From Anaerotignum propionicum DSM 1682 (GTDB lineage: Bacteria > Bacillota > Clostridia > Lachnospirales > Anaerotignaceae): a stretch of 64,000 bases of DNA. Shown in pieces: positions 56,677-64,000 of the stretch. Made by a program: the position numbers and the translations under genes. Under the pieces are notes generated by a model that was given only the letters and a program-made list of their open reading frames with translations, was not told the DNA's origin and did not search any database. Where the stretch lies: the NCBI RefSeq assembly GCF_001561955.1, contig NZ_CP014223.1, positions 1,860,001 through 1,924,000 of the forward strand, in the 5' to 3' direction. How positions within the stretch are numbered: the stretch's first letter is position 1; every line of letters begins with the position of its first letter.

Positions 56677-57258
56677 TTATGCCATATATTGACTACAGCA
56701 TTTTTTATACTTAATTCCAGATTGGCATGGACATGGATCATTACGACCAACCTTCTGATTCAATAACTCCTCTATTTCATACATCCTTTTAAGCATAGTT
56801 GTTGTTAATGTATATGTATTACCGTTGGCCTCTGCTGCTATTTGGTCACGTTCATTAAAGAGAGAAATAAATTCTGCCACTAACGGGGATGAAGTCAATT
56901 CTTTTCGGATACTAGGTATTATATTACCTCTATATACCATCTGGGGTTCAATTAAAAATAAGATCGACTTTTCTTCATTGATGTGAGGAGTAATGTCTAT
57001 TAAATCACCGTTTGGAGACTTCCACACAGCATGTGCTTCTGCTTCGATTAAAACGTTTGCTCTTTGCCAAATGCATCTACCGAATACACTTTGACCACCA
57101 TATTCTTCAACATATTCAGCGACGTTCGGAAAGCACTCATTAAAACGACTTTTTGAACTTGCTTTTACTGGAACATATATAGGTTGATATTCAGATATAG
57201 ATTGACACAGCTCCATAATCTGCTCTGTAATAATTTGTGGTGTAGCTATTTTACCCAT
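56677..57258 (-). CDS. SEC-C motif protein
   Basis: 193 residues from ATG 57258 (AGGAG 8 bases before; the longer frame has none). The last 25 residues are a SEC-C zinc-binding motif (VGRNDPCPCQSGIKYKKCC). The first 165 are unrecognised, with FPNVAEYVEEYGGQSVFGRC and LIDITPHINEEKSILFLIE. SEC-C tails often mediate protein or nucleic-acid contacts and are frequent in defence proteins. It starts 40 bases after the stop of the double-HEPN-like gene. Confidence 0.85.
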   Translation of the reverse strand: MGKIATPQIITEQIMELCQSISEYQPIYVPVKASSKSRFNECFPNVAEYVEEYGGQSVFGRCIWQRANVLIEAEAHAVWKSPNGDLIDITPHINEEKSILFLIEPQMVYRGNIIPSIRKELTSSPLVAEFISLFNERDQIAAEANGNTYTLTTTMLKRMYEIEELLNQKVGRNDPCPCQSGIKYKKCCSQYMA

Positions 57259-57298
57259 TCGATAATCTCCTATCAATATTTTAACCGACAAAATGTTT

Positions 57299-58498
57299 TT
57301 AATAATAGCTACTGTAATAAGAATTCATTTCTGATTCATAATCCGCTATAGCATCTAACATTGAATCGCAGCCTTCAAAAAAATTCAACAATGCCCGCAT
57401 AAATTCATATATATTCTTCAAGTCAAACCGTCTATTATTAATTCTATATTCCAAGCTATAGGATGTTGGGTACCTGAAGTTATCTCCATTTTTATCAATT
57501 CTATTAATTACATCCAACTGCTTTTCTACAATATTTATTAAATCCGTATCTTGTCCCTGTTCACTAGCATAATATAAAATAACCGGTTTTACATTCTTCC
57601 AGAGATCTTTTTTTATTAGGTGACTCTTTCTTTTTGAAAAAAAAGCATGCTTTGATACGCCTTTTTCAACTCTGCTGTAAAAAAGTCTCTTCAAACACAG
57701 TTCTAATGCATTTCTTAACGTAAACATTAATGGATATAGTTTCTCTTCATTATGTAGCTCTTTATTTTTAAAAATGAAATCTGCAACCGCTATATAACCT
57801 GTTATCTTCACATGAAATCCTTCATCGGTCAAACTCTGCCACAAATAGCAATTGCCGATTCCATGTGATGCCATAATAAAGAACTCTGGCTTAAGATTAT
57901 TATCAAAACTATCATCCGAACTTACTATACCACATTCTATACACTTTTTAATGAGAGCAGATGCCTGGAGTAAATTATTTGCTACATCTACATTATCAAT
58001 AAACTTATTCCTGTATTTAGAAAGAAAATCGTCCTCAAATGGAAAACGAAACATATCTGATTGTGCATCTACTAATTCTAGAGAAATGAAGTATTCTTCC
58101 AACCATTGCTTTTCTTCTTGTGTTAAATAATTCTCTTTATCATCAGAATAATACTCCGCCCAAAGTGCAGATAAATTATGGCAACATTTTTCAAAAACAG
58201 ATTGTATTTCAGATTTCTTTGTACATATTCTGCATAATAGCGCCTTTAGTCCCAACTCCATACTTTGCCGGATCATAAAAATTCCAGTTAGAAACCACAT
58301 ATCCGACTTAACATTATCGTGACCACTTTCAATAACGTTATTAAAGACCTGAAAGCCGCAATTATAGAATTGATACGATAGATTTTTATAATCCCAAAAT
58401 GGTTTCTTACTCCATTTTACTTCAACTTGGTACTCAGCATTATCTACTTTTTCAAAATCCATATTTTCTGAAGGCCATAACCACTTCTCTGAATCCAT
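57299..58498 (-). CDS. Protein with two HEPN-like modules
   Basis: 399 residues. Two parts show the same order of features. The first has IFMIRQSMELGLKALLCRI near 72, HNLSALWAEYY near 107 and DMFRFPFEDD near 150. The second has MFTLRNALELCLKRLFYS near 255, SHLIKKDLWKNVKPVI near 287 and DNFRYPTSYS near 340. The R-x(4)-E-L-x-L-K helix and the H-x-L and fRYP parts are typical of HEPN-type proteins, which include RNases of toxin and defence systems. The usual R-x4-6-H catalytic motif is not clearly present, so it may be a binding protein. Placed between the helicase and SEC-C genes. Confidence 0.7.
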   Translation of the reverse strand: MDSEKWLWPSENMDFEKVDNAEYQVEVKWSKKPFWDYKNLSYQFYNCGFQVFNNVIESGHDNVKSDMWFLTGIFMIRQSMELGLKALLCRICTKKSEIQSVFEKCCHNLSALWAEYYSDDKENYLTQEEKQWLEEYFISLELVDAQSDMFRFPFEDDFLSKYRNKFIDNVDVANNLLQASALIKKCIECGIVSSDDSFDNNLKPEFFIMASHGIGNCYLWQSLTDEGFHVKITGYIAVADFIFKNKELHNEEKLYPLMFTLRNALELCLKRLFYSRVEKGVSKHAFFSKRKSHLIKKDLWKNVKPVILYYASEQGQDTDLINIVEKQLDVINRIDKNGDNFRYPTSYSLEYRINNRRFDLKNIYEFMRALLNFFEGCDSMLDAIADYESEMNSYYSSYY

Positions 58499-58590
58499 AT
58501 TTTCACCTCACCAACAGCCCGATACGCCATTACTTTCATATTCGCTTGAATTGTTCTAATAAAACCCTCAAGAGCTTTATTTTTACAGCT

Positions 58591-60519
58591 TTAGTCTACA
58601 ACTTTTATCGTCCAACCTGTATCTTGCAATGATTTTTGTGCCTTATCATCAACAAACTCTATTGGCATTGCAAGACATAATAAAGCTTTCGCACGCGTCA
58701 TAGCTACATACTGGCACTTTAAGCGACTATGATTCGACCCTACAGATTTGGGTGGCTTATTGCATAGATATTTAAGTATAGCTTTCATGTTGTGAGCTTT
58801 TGAATAGGTTTCTAATACCAAAGTAGCCAAATGTGTTCTTCCTTTTACTGAATGAATACTGCCGAACTCCAAATCAACGCAACGTTCACTTATTTTATCC
58901 TCAAAAACATAATGATTTGGCATCACTTGTGGTATTGCTTCTTGGGCATTACAACTGAAATAGTTTTCATTTGTCCATGCTATAAATTCCTTGACTTTTT
59001 CATTTATTGTCAAATCAAGTCCTTTTAAAATATCTTTCAAAATGCTAACTACGCTTTGCCACTCTTCCTCTTTCGAAATATCAGCAGAAGACAATACATA
59101 AAAATCCTTTCGTATCTCCAACTGTTTTTCTTCAGGAAATTGTTTGATAATTGATAAAAAAGGATTATTGGTTGCGGCTATTAAATTTTGACCTTTTGCC
59201 TTGTTGATGAGTCTCCGGATACCTTTTGCAATCCATTCTATTTGTGCGCATAATTCATTGTTTTTTTCAAATTCAAAGCGTCCCATTCTAAAATATTCTA
59301 TAAGGCTATTAGGATTTATACTTTTGCTTGTTCTTCTAGCTTCATAATTCGGCCAATAGTCATATATGCCTTTGGGAAATTGTTTTTCTGTAGTTTCGTC
59401 TTTCTTCACATGAACCATTCCAATAACATGGCATCCACGTTTCTTATTTTTCAACAATTCTTCATCAGAAAAAGTATCTAACAAAAGTTGTGCAAACTCC
59501 TCAATGACTTGTCCAACCTTATCTTTTGAAAATAAATAAAGTGTATGGCTACTTTGTTTTCCAGAAAAATCATTTTCTGTACCTTTCATTTGTTCCGCAG
59601 AAATAGCTACAGTATTTGCTAAATGTGCTATTCTATTATCAAATCTTTTACTCTCACTCAACAACAGTGGTGATGGACGTGGGAACGCAGGTCGTTCAAC
59701 GATCTCATTAACATAATTATAAATTGCTTGGTTGCTATCACCAAATCCCTGTCGAATCGTCATGCCGCTTGCTTCCGGAAATGCCTTATGAATTAGCTCC
59801 CATTGAAATGAATTAGTATCTTGTGCTTCGTCAATAAAAATTATTGGAAATCGCTGCTGCAGTCCAACAGGTAGAGAATCACATTCATCAAACGCTTGCT
59901 TTGCATATAGCAACATCTCATCAAATGTAAAGTTTCCATCACTTTGAGACTTCTGTATTGCTTCTAAAATTTTCTGACGTGTTTCACCCTGTTTGTCCCA
60001 GTCTATACGTCCTATATTCCCATTGTAGCTACAAATTTGTGCGTCTCTATAGTTCTTCTCTAAATACACTCTTGTGCCACGAGGGAGCATATACCAGCGA
60101 GATTTTCTTACAACATCTGAGTCAATCATATTCATGCAAAAGCCTTTTGATCGAATCCAAGGCAATGCAACAAATGTATCAAAAAAGGAATGAAGCGTCC
60201 CAATAAAGTGCGGGTACGCCAAAAGCTTTCTTCCAATATCTGTATTTCCTAATCGCTCTTCAATTTCTTCACGCGCAACATTTGTATGTGACAGAACACA
60301 TATACCTGAATTATTGTATGGCCATTTTCTTGCTAAAATTGCTAATTTTGCAATGAGTGTGGTCGTTTTTCCGCTTCCCGGAAACGCCTGGACATCTATT
60401 GATTCTAAGTTTTTAATTATGTTGACTCTATCATTATTAAAGCGAAATCCCATAATGGACTCAACCCAAGTAATATCGTCATCAGTAATTTTGATTTGCT
60501 CCAACCTTTCAATTCCCAT
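58591..60519 (-). CDS. UvrD/Rep-like helicase, Gabija GajB-like
   Basis: 642 residues, superfamily 1. Walker A FPGSGKTTTLIAK near 50, motif Ia VLSHTNVAREEIEERL, motif II PIIFIDEAQDTNSFQWELI near 225, motif III GDSNQAIYNY, motif V SVKGRTHLATLVLET near 553 and motif VI YVAMTRAKALLCLAMP near 607. It starts 3 bases after the stop of the OLD-family gene, so the two are coupled. OLD nuclease plus UvrD helicase in this order is the Gabija arrangement (GajA, GajB). GajB senses DNA ends and helps GajA degrade nucleotides or cut DNA. Confidence 0.85.
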   Translation of the reverse strand: MGIERLEQIKITDDDITWVESIMGFRFNNDRVNIIKNLESIDVQAFPGSGKTTTLIAKLAILARKWPYNNSGICVLSHTNVAREEIEERLGNTDIGRKLLAYPHFIGTLHSFFDTFVALPWIRSKGFCMNMIDSDVVRKSRWYMLPRGTRVYLEKNYRDAQICSYNGNIGRIDWDKQGETRQKILEAIQKSQSDGNFTFDEMLLYAKQAFDECDSLPVGLQQRFPIIFIDEAQDTNSFQWELIHKAFPEASGMTIRQGFGDSNQAIYNYVNEIVERPAFPRPSPLLLSESKRFDNRIAHLANTVAISAEQMKGTENDFSGKQSSHTLYLFSKDKVGQVIEEFAQLLLDTFSDEELLKNKKRGCHVIGMVHVKKDETTEKQFPKGIYDYWPNYEARRTSKSINPNSLIEYFRMGRFEFEKNNELCAQIEWIAKGIRRLINKAKGQNLIAATNNPFLSIIKQFPEEKQLEIRKDFYVLSSADISKEEEWQSVVSILKDILKGLDLTINEKVKEFIAWTNENYFSCNAQEAIPQVMPNHYVFEDKISERCVDLEFGSIHSVKGRTHLATLVLETYSKAHNMKAILKYLCNKPPKSVGSNHSRLKCQYVAMTRAKALLCLAMPIEFVDDKAQKSLQDTGWTIKVVD

Positions 60520-60522
60520 GAT

Positions 60523-62436
60523 TTATTCCCCTGCAACGTATTCTATTGCATCCACTAGATAACTTGGCAACATAGATTTTAACTCACTTACATTTCCTGT
60601 GAAAGCATCTTCAAGTTCAAATGCAAACTGTTGTGCAAAATCCGCTTTAGATGCGGTCTTCTTCGCAAAATATTTATAGAAATAAGAGGATCTATCCTCT
60701 AACGTAGGTAATGCTTTGATTGCTGTCTTAATATCATCTGTTTTTTTATCCCAATTTTGCTTAGCGTAGCTTACTTTAACTAATGCCCTAATTAAAGCCT
60801 CTTGCATTTTACTATGACTTAAGCCTGCAAAAGCCAAGTCATACTCCAAAGTCCAGTGATCTGCGATGTATGTTACAACCTGTTGTCCATCTGCTTTTTG
60901 CTTTATATTCTTAAGATGAGAGGTCGCTTCTTCCAACGTAAAATCCGCTTCTGCTCTCCAATTACGGTCTTCCTTTTTCGGCCATGTTGACGGATCTAGC
61001 GTATACTTTTCGTCAATACAAATACCAGGAGCACAGTTCGGCATAACATCTCTATCAGTAACACAGGCAACTTTAATGCCCCAAGTATCATCAATATTGG
61101 AACGTTGGAATATTCTTGCATAGCGACGCAGACCTGTACTTCTAACATCAACTAATGAAGTTCCGAAATCCGTAAAGCTACATCCTAATAATTTGGCTAT
61201 GGTAGGAAGTAACAGAGCTTCTCCAGGCCCTTCTACAATAATTACACTTCGTGCAAAAAACAAGTTGGCTTTTGTAGCATCCAAATACTTTTCCAAATAC
61301 CTGTAATCATCATCATCCAACATTGTATGACCTTTTGCCAATGGAAGCACTTGCCCTTCTTTTACCATTACAATATTATCTATTTTTACCACAGAAGCTA
61401 ACAATGGTGAATGTGTTGTAATAATTATCTGTTGTTGCTTGCTTTCTGCTTCATTTTCAAGAGACTGAATTAACTTTAGTTGCCGCTGGGCATGCACATG
61501 AGCTTCCGGCTCCTCAATAAGTAGGAACGATGATTTCTTTTCCGTTTCAGCTTCTTTATGTAAAAGTAGTTCACATGCCATACTCATAATATTACTCGTG
61601 CCCAATCCAACTTTACCTTGCATAGCACTTGCATTTTTATCGACCGCCAAGTCAAGTTTTTCTAAAAGAGCCAATGTCTTTTGAAGATCATTGCTATTGG
61701 AACCTGCCACCTCAAATCTTGTTTTGATGATATCTTTTTTTAGGAGCATTTGCTTACCTAATATTTCTGTCATATCATCATTTATTGACTTAAGAGAGGG
61801 ATGAGCTGCCAACAAATTGTTTGATAAGTTTGTAATACCTACCAATGACAATTCATGTATATCCATTCCGTCTTGAAACTCACTTTTTCCTTGATTTAAA
61901 CCCGGTATGTTTTGGACAATCTGAGATAAACGTGAATGCCTTCCGGCTTGCATATCACTATAAGCATCACGCAGGGCTCTTAAATATGTAATACGTAGCA
62001 GCTCACGAGCTTCCGAGGATGGGGCAGGGCCATTACCATCCTTACCTGTAGAAAATGAAGAAACTGGCCTGGGTGGTTTAAATGATAATAAATATTTACA
62101 TTTCCAGTGTAAATACAAACAAGGCGTATTTACTGCTCCTTTCTTTTCATATGTCAAGCATTCCAAGAAGTAGGCTTGCTCATCTGGGGTCAAACTAGTG
62201 AATTTACAACTAATACTAATTTCTCGAGAGATGTCCTCATTAAAAAAGTCATTTGTTTCTATACGAATCCAGCCGAAATCTGTTGTTCCAAGTACAATTC
62301 TGATAGCGTCCATTATAGCCGATTTACCTGAGTCATTTTCTCCTACCAAAACAGTTAAACCTGGATTAAAATTAATGATGTGCCCATCATCATTAAAACA
62401 CCGAAAATTTTTTATTTGTAATGAAGACAAATACAT
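60523..62436 (-). CDS. OLD-family ATPase/TOPRIM nuclease, Gabija GajA-like
   Basis: 637 residues from ATG 62436 (GGGAGGTG before; the 32-codon longer frame has none). An N-terminal SMC-like ATPase has LVGENDSGKSAIMDAI near 30, LGTSNIMSMACELLLH, LLIEEPEAHVHAQRQ near 310 and THSPLLASVV. A C-terminal TOPRIM domain has VIIVEGPGEALLLPTIAKLL near 400, ACVTDRDV near 453 and a DP-rich part. This is the class 2 OLD layout. Partner of the helicase encoded next. Confidence 0.87.
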   Translation of the reverse strand: MYLSSLQIKNFRCFNDDGHIINFNPGLTVLVGENDSGKSAIMDAIRIVLGTTDFGWIRIETNDFFNEDISREISISCKFTSLTPDEQAYFLECLTYEKKGAVNTPCLYLHWKCKYLLSFKPPRPVSSFSTGKDGNGPAPSSEARELLRITYLRALRDAYSDMQAGRHSRLSQIVQNIPGLNQGKSEFQDGMDIHELSLVGITNLSNNLLAAHPSLKSINDDMTEILGKQMLLKKDIIKTRFEVAGSNSNDLQKTLALLEKLDLAVDKNASAMQGKVGLGTSNIMSMACELLLHKEAETEKKSSFLLIEEPEAHVHAQRQLKLIQSLENEAESKQQQIIITTHSPLLASVVKIDNIVMVKEGQVLPLAKGHTMLDDDDYRYLEKYLDATKANLFFARSVIIVEGPGEALLLPTIAKLLGCSFTDFGTSLVDVRSTGLRRYARIFQRSNIDDTWGIKVACVTDRDVMPNCAPGICIDEKYTLDPSTWPKKEDRNWRAEADFTLEEATSHLKNIKQKADGQQVVTYIADHWTLEYDLAFAGLSHSKMQEALIRALVKVSYAKQNWDKKTDDIKTAIKALPTLEDRSSYFYKYFAKKTASKADFAQQFAFELEDAFTGNVSELKSMLPSYLVDAIEYVAGE

Positions 62437-62509
62437 AGTTGCACCTCCCAGTTTTCTATATTCTGCATATACAAGCCATAATATAATCAAATAATTAAGG
62501 ATCAATTCA

Positions 62510-63652
62510 TCAAAAAGTGGCCCTAAAGTCATCTAACATTTTTTTCAAAATAAGTGCATTTAAATAATCTTTTTTAAAAGCACTCATTACATATCCCTCT
62601 ATATTGGGGAAATGTGGAAGCATACCTTCAAAATCATCAGCATTATAGTTAGCATAATTTTCTTTCACAAATTTATCAAATCTTACCTTCTCAATCTCTG
62701 ATTCAAAGATAAGTATGCACTCTAAGAAACGTCTCCTTGATGTTTGTTCCTCATCCATGTCATCAGTAATATAAAATTTATGAACGATATACTCTATTGA
62801 CTCTTTAATGAGATACTTGTAACTAATATCCCAATCCATTCTATTTCCGTCTAAAGATAGCCCTTCTATTTTAGGAGTAGCCGTGAAATATCGGCCTCCA
62901 TCTAATGCTGCTCCTCCCAAAGAATCTAATAATGTTTGATGATAATAGAGATTGATATCATACCAGTGAGGACGACTATCATATTGCCCAAACAGATAGA
63001 ACTCATAACCGTCCCTGTCATCTGCAGCCGAGATCTGTTCTATTACAAATTCCGGTGCGTACTTATAATACCTTCTGGATTCATCAGCCGAGTCAACCCA
63101 ATCTGATGGACTTTGCAAATACAGAATGACACGTTCAAGTGCTGTCGCATCTATTCCAAAACGCTTCTTCCAAAGAGTTTCAATAATATTAATGTCAGCC
63201 GAAGAGTTTTTCGGCGTATTGGTATCCATAATGCGAACATATATGTTATTTGCATAAACTCCCTGATATTGTTCCGTCAAATAATACGGAGTATTGCGAT
63301 CACTATGTATGACTATTACATCAATAGATTTTTCAGATAAAAGAATTGATTGGACTGTAACAGTGGGTCTGATTCCACCGGCAAATCTCTTGTCACGCAA
63401 AAAAGATACTAAATCTTGTGTTTTCTTCTGGTTAGAATCATCTACCATTTCTTGTATCTCATAATCTCTTTCTTCATCAATACCGATAATAATCAAGCCG
63501 TCTTGGCTTGATAAATTATTTGCCATACAAATAATATCATGCAGAAGATCCGCCTTGTTGATATACCATTCCCGTTTAAAATCCCAATGGTCTCCTTCTT
63601 GTTTTAAGGAAATCAAATTGGCAACCTGCTCGGTTAAATCTTGTATATTCAT
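62510..63652 (-). CDS. AlbA_2 (Schlafen-like) domain protein
   Basis: 380 residues. The first 165 are an AlbA_2 domain (DHWDFKREWYINKADLLHDI, then MANNLSSQDGLIIIGIDEE) as in Schlafen-like putative nucleic-acid or ATP-binding regulators. The C-terminal 200 residues are unrecognised, with repeated aromatic stretches (YEFYLFGQYDSRPHWYDINL). It is the gene before the OLD ATPase, 73 bases away, same strand, and probably part of the same transcript. Confidence 0.85.
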   Translation of the reverse strand: MNIQDLTEQVANLISLKQEGDHWDFKREWYINKADLLHDIICMANNLSSQDGLIIIGIDEERDYEIQEMVDDSNQKKTQDLVSFLRDKRFAGGIRPTVTVQSILLSEKSIDVIVIHSDRNTPYYLTEQYQGVYANNIYVRIMDTNTPKNSSADINIIETLWKKRFGIDATALERVILYLQSPSDWVDSADESRRYYKYAPEFVIEQISAADDRDGYEFYLFGQYDSRPHWYDINLYYHQTLLDSLGGAALDGGRYFTATPKIEGLSLDGNRMDWDISYKYLIKESIEYIVHKFYITDDMDEEQTSRRRFLECILIFESEIEKVRFDKFVKENYANYNADDFEGMLPHFPNIEGYVMSAFKKDYLNALILKKMLDDFRATF

Positions 63653-63663
63653 AGACCATCTCC

Positions 63664-63960
63664 TTAAGTTTGCTTCCTCACTGCTCCGCGTGTCTTAACC
63701 TGAAATTCATCATATGTACTGTAATTTTTGATCCCCTGTGATTTCTGTTTCTTTCCCAATATGGTATTATCAATCTTTCTCTGTAAAAATTCACACAGAT
63801 CTTCAAAACGTTCATTAGGAGTTTCATCCCACTTAAAACCGATTTCTCTCTTTATCGCATTGTAAAGCAATGCATAATTCATTGGACTCCTGTCCATGTT
63901 TTCAGTGGCCTTCTTGAATTCATGATATCTATCAATTAAATGTTTCACATAATTTTTCAT
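63664..63960 (-). CDS. Small helical protein of the defence-type cluster
   Basis: 98 residues. Predicted helical: MKNYVKHLIDRYHEFKKATE, KREIGFKWDETPNERFEDLC, then a basic tail KKQKSQGIKNYSTYDEFQVK. It resembles short C-terminal or accessory segments found with AlbA_2 and restriction-type loci, but no family is recognised. It is 11 bases before the AlbA_2 gene. The last 40 bases of the window show no further gene. Confidence 0.65.
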   Translation of the reverse strand: MKNYVKHLIDRYHEFKKATENMDRSPMNYALLYNAIKREIGFKWDETPNERFEDLCEFLQRKIDNTILGKKQKSQGIKNYSTYDEFQVKTRGAVRKQT

Positions 63961-64000
63961 GTATGTATTACTGCCAATAGTGTCCTGAATCGGAGTTTTC

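Noticed and set aside
1-64000. CRISPR arrays, tRNA and rRNA genes
   Set aside because: No regularly spaced repeats, cloverleaf-type sequence or rRNA segments were seen in reading both strands.

Overview
The window is AT-rich and reads as a chromosomal segment of an obligately anaerobic, peptide- or amino-acid-fermenting Firmicute of class Clostridia. The basis is strong GGAGG ribosome sites, hybrid cluster proteins, rubredoxin and ferredoxin, Crp/Fnr regulators, M20 dipeptidases, a 2-hydroxyacyl-CoA-dehydratase-activator-like ATPase, sigma-54 activators and many Firmicute-type IS elements. The species cannot be named from this sequence. No rRNA, tRNA or CRISPR array was seen.

Layout. (1) 1-4150: end of an integrative element, with two tandem large serine recombinases (one cut by the window edge), a small DUF6870-like protein and a small sigma-factor-like HTH protein, followed by decayed DNA and an IS110 scrap. 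(2) 4.9-25.7 kb: a redox / nitrosative-stress island. It holds an eight-gene operon (ABC importer, two cupins, 1300-aa BadF-type activator, split permease), a cupin-rubredoxin-hcp operon, a second split permease with a fused ferredoxin domain, a stand-alone flavodiiron-type di-iron protein, and a six-gene operon (ferredoxin, cupin, Hcp fused to DUF1858, unknown, hemerythrin, DUF2249). Four Crp/Fnr paralogues are interspersed. Four palindromes of the form GTTGY-N4-RCAAC lie before the likely target genes, and one is centred at about -41.5 from a plausible promoter. (3) 26-30.7 kb: broken S-layer protein, Shedu-like nuclease, an IS3-family element and a dynamin-like GTPase truncated by it. (4) 31-50 kb: two sigma-54 modules. 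Module A has an activator, a Sapep dipeptidase, a -24/-12 promoter, a YfcC transporter and PepD. Module B has an activator, an amidohydrolase, a frameshifted MFS carrier and a -24/-12 promoter. Between them lie two c-di-GMP signalling proteins, a peroxiredoxin and several IS remnants. (5) 50.2-55.1 kb: nested insertions (a second copy of the IS3-family element inside another IS) and a group II intron. (6) 55.2-64 kb: a minus-strand defence-type cluster with an AlbA_2 protein, an OLD-family ATPase/TOPRIM protein, a UvrD-like helicase (Gabija-like pair), a protein that looks like two HEPN modules, a SEC-C protein and an unrecognised 435-aa protein.

How it fits together. The redox island looks like a detoxification and sensing system for NO/hydroxylamine or oxygen. 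Cys/His-bearing Crp/Fnr proteins probably read the signal and act through the shared palindrome on di-iron, hybrid-cluster and cupin proteins. The sigma-54 modules look like peptide or amide uptake and hydrolysis units, each with its own activator. The right end looks like an extended Gabija-type anti-phage locus. The two copies of the IS3-family element, which look identical, enclose 21.8 kb in direct orientation and may have shaped the region by recombination.
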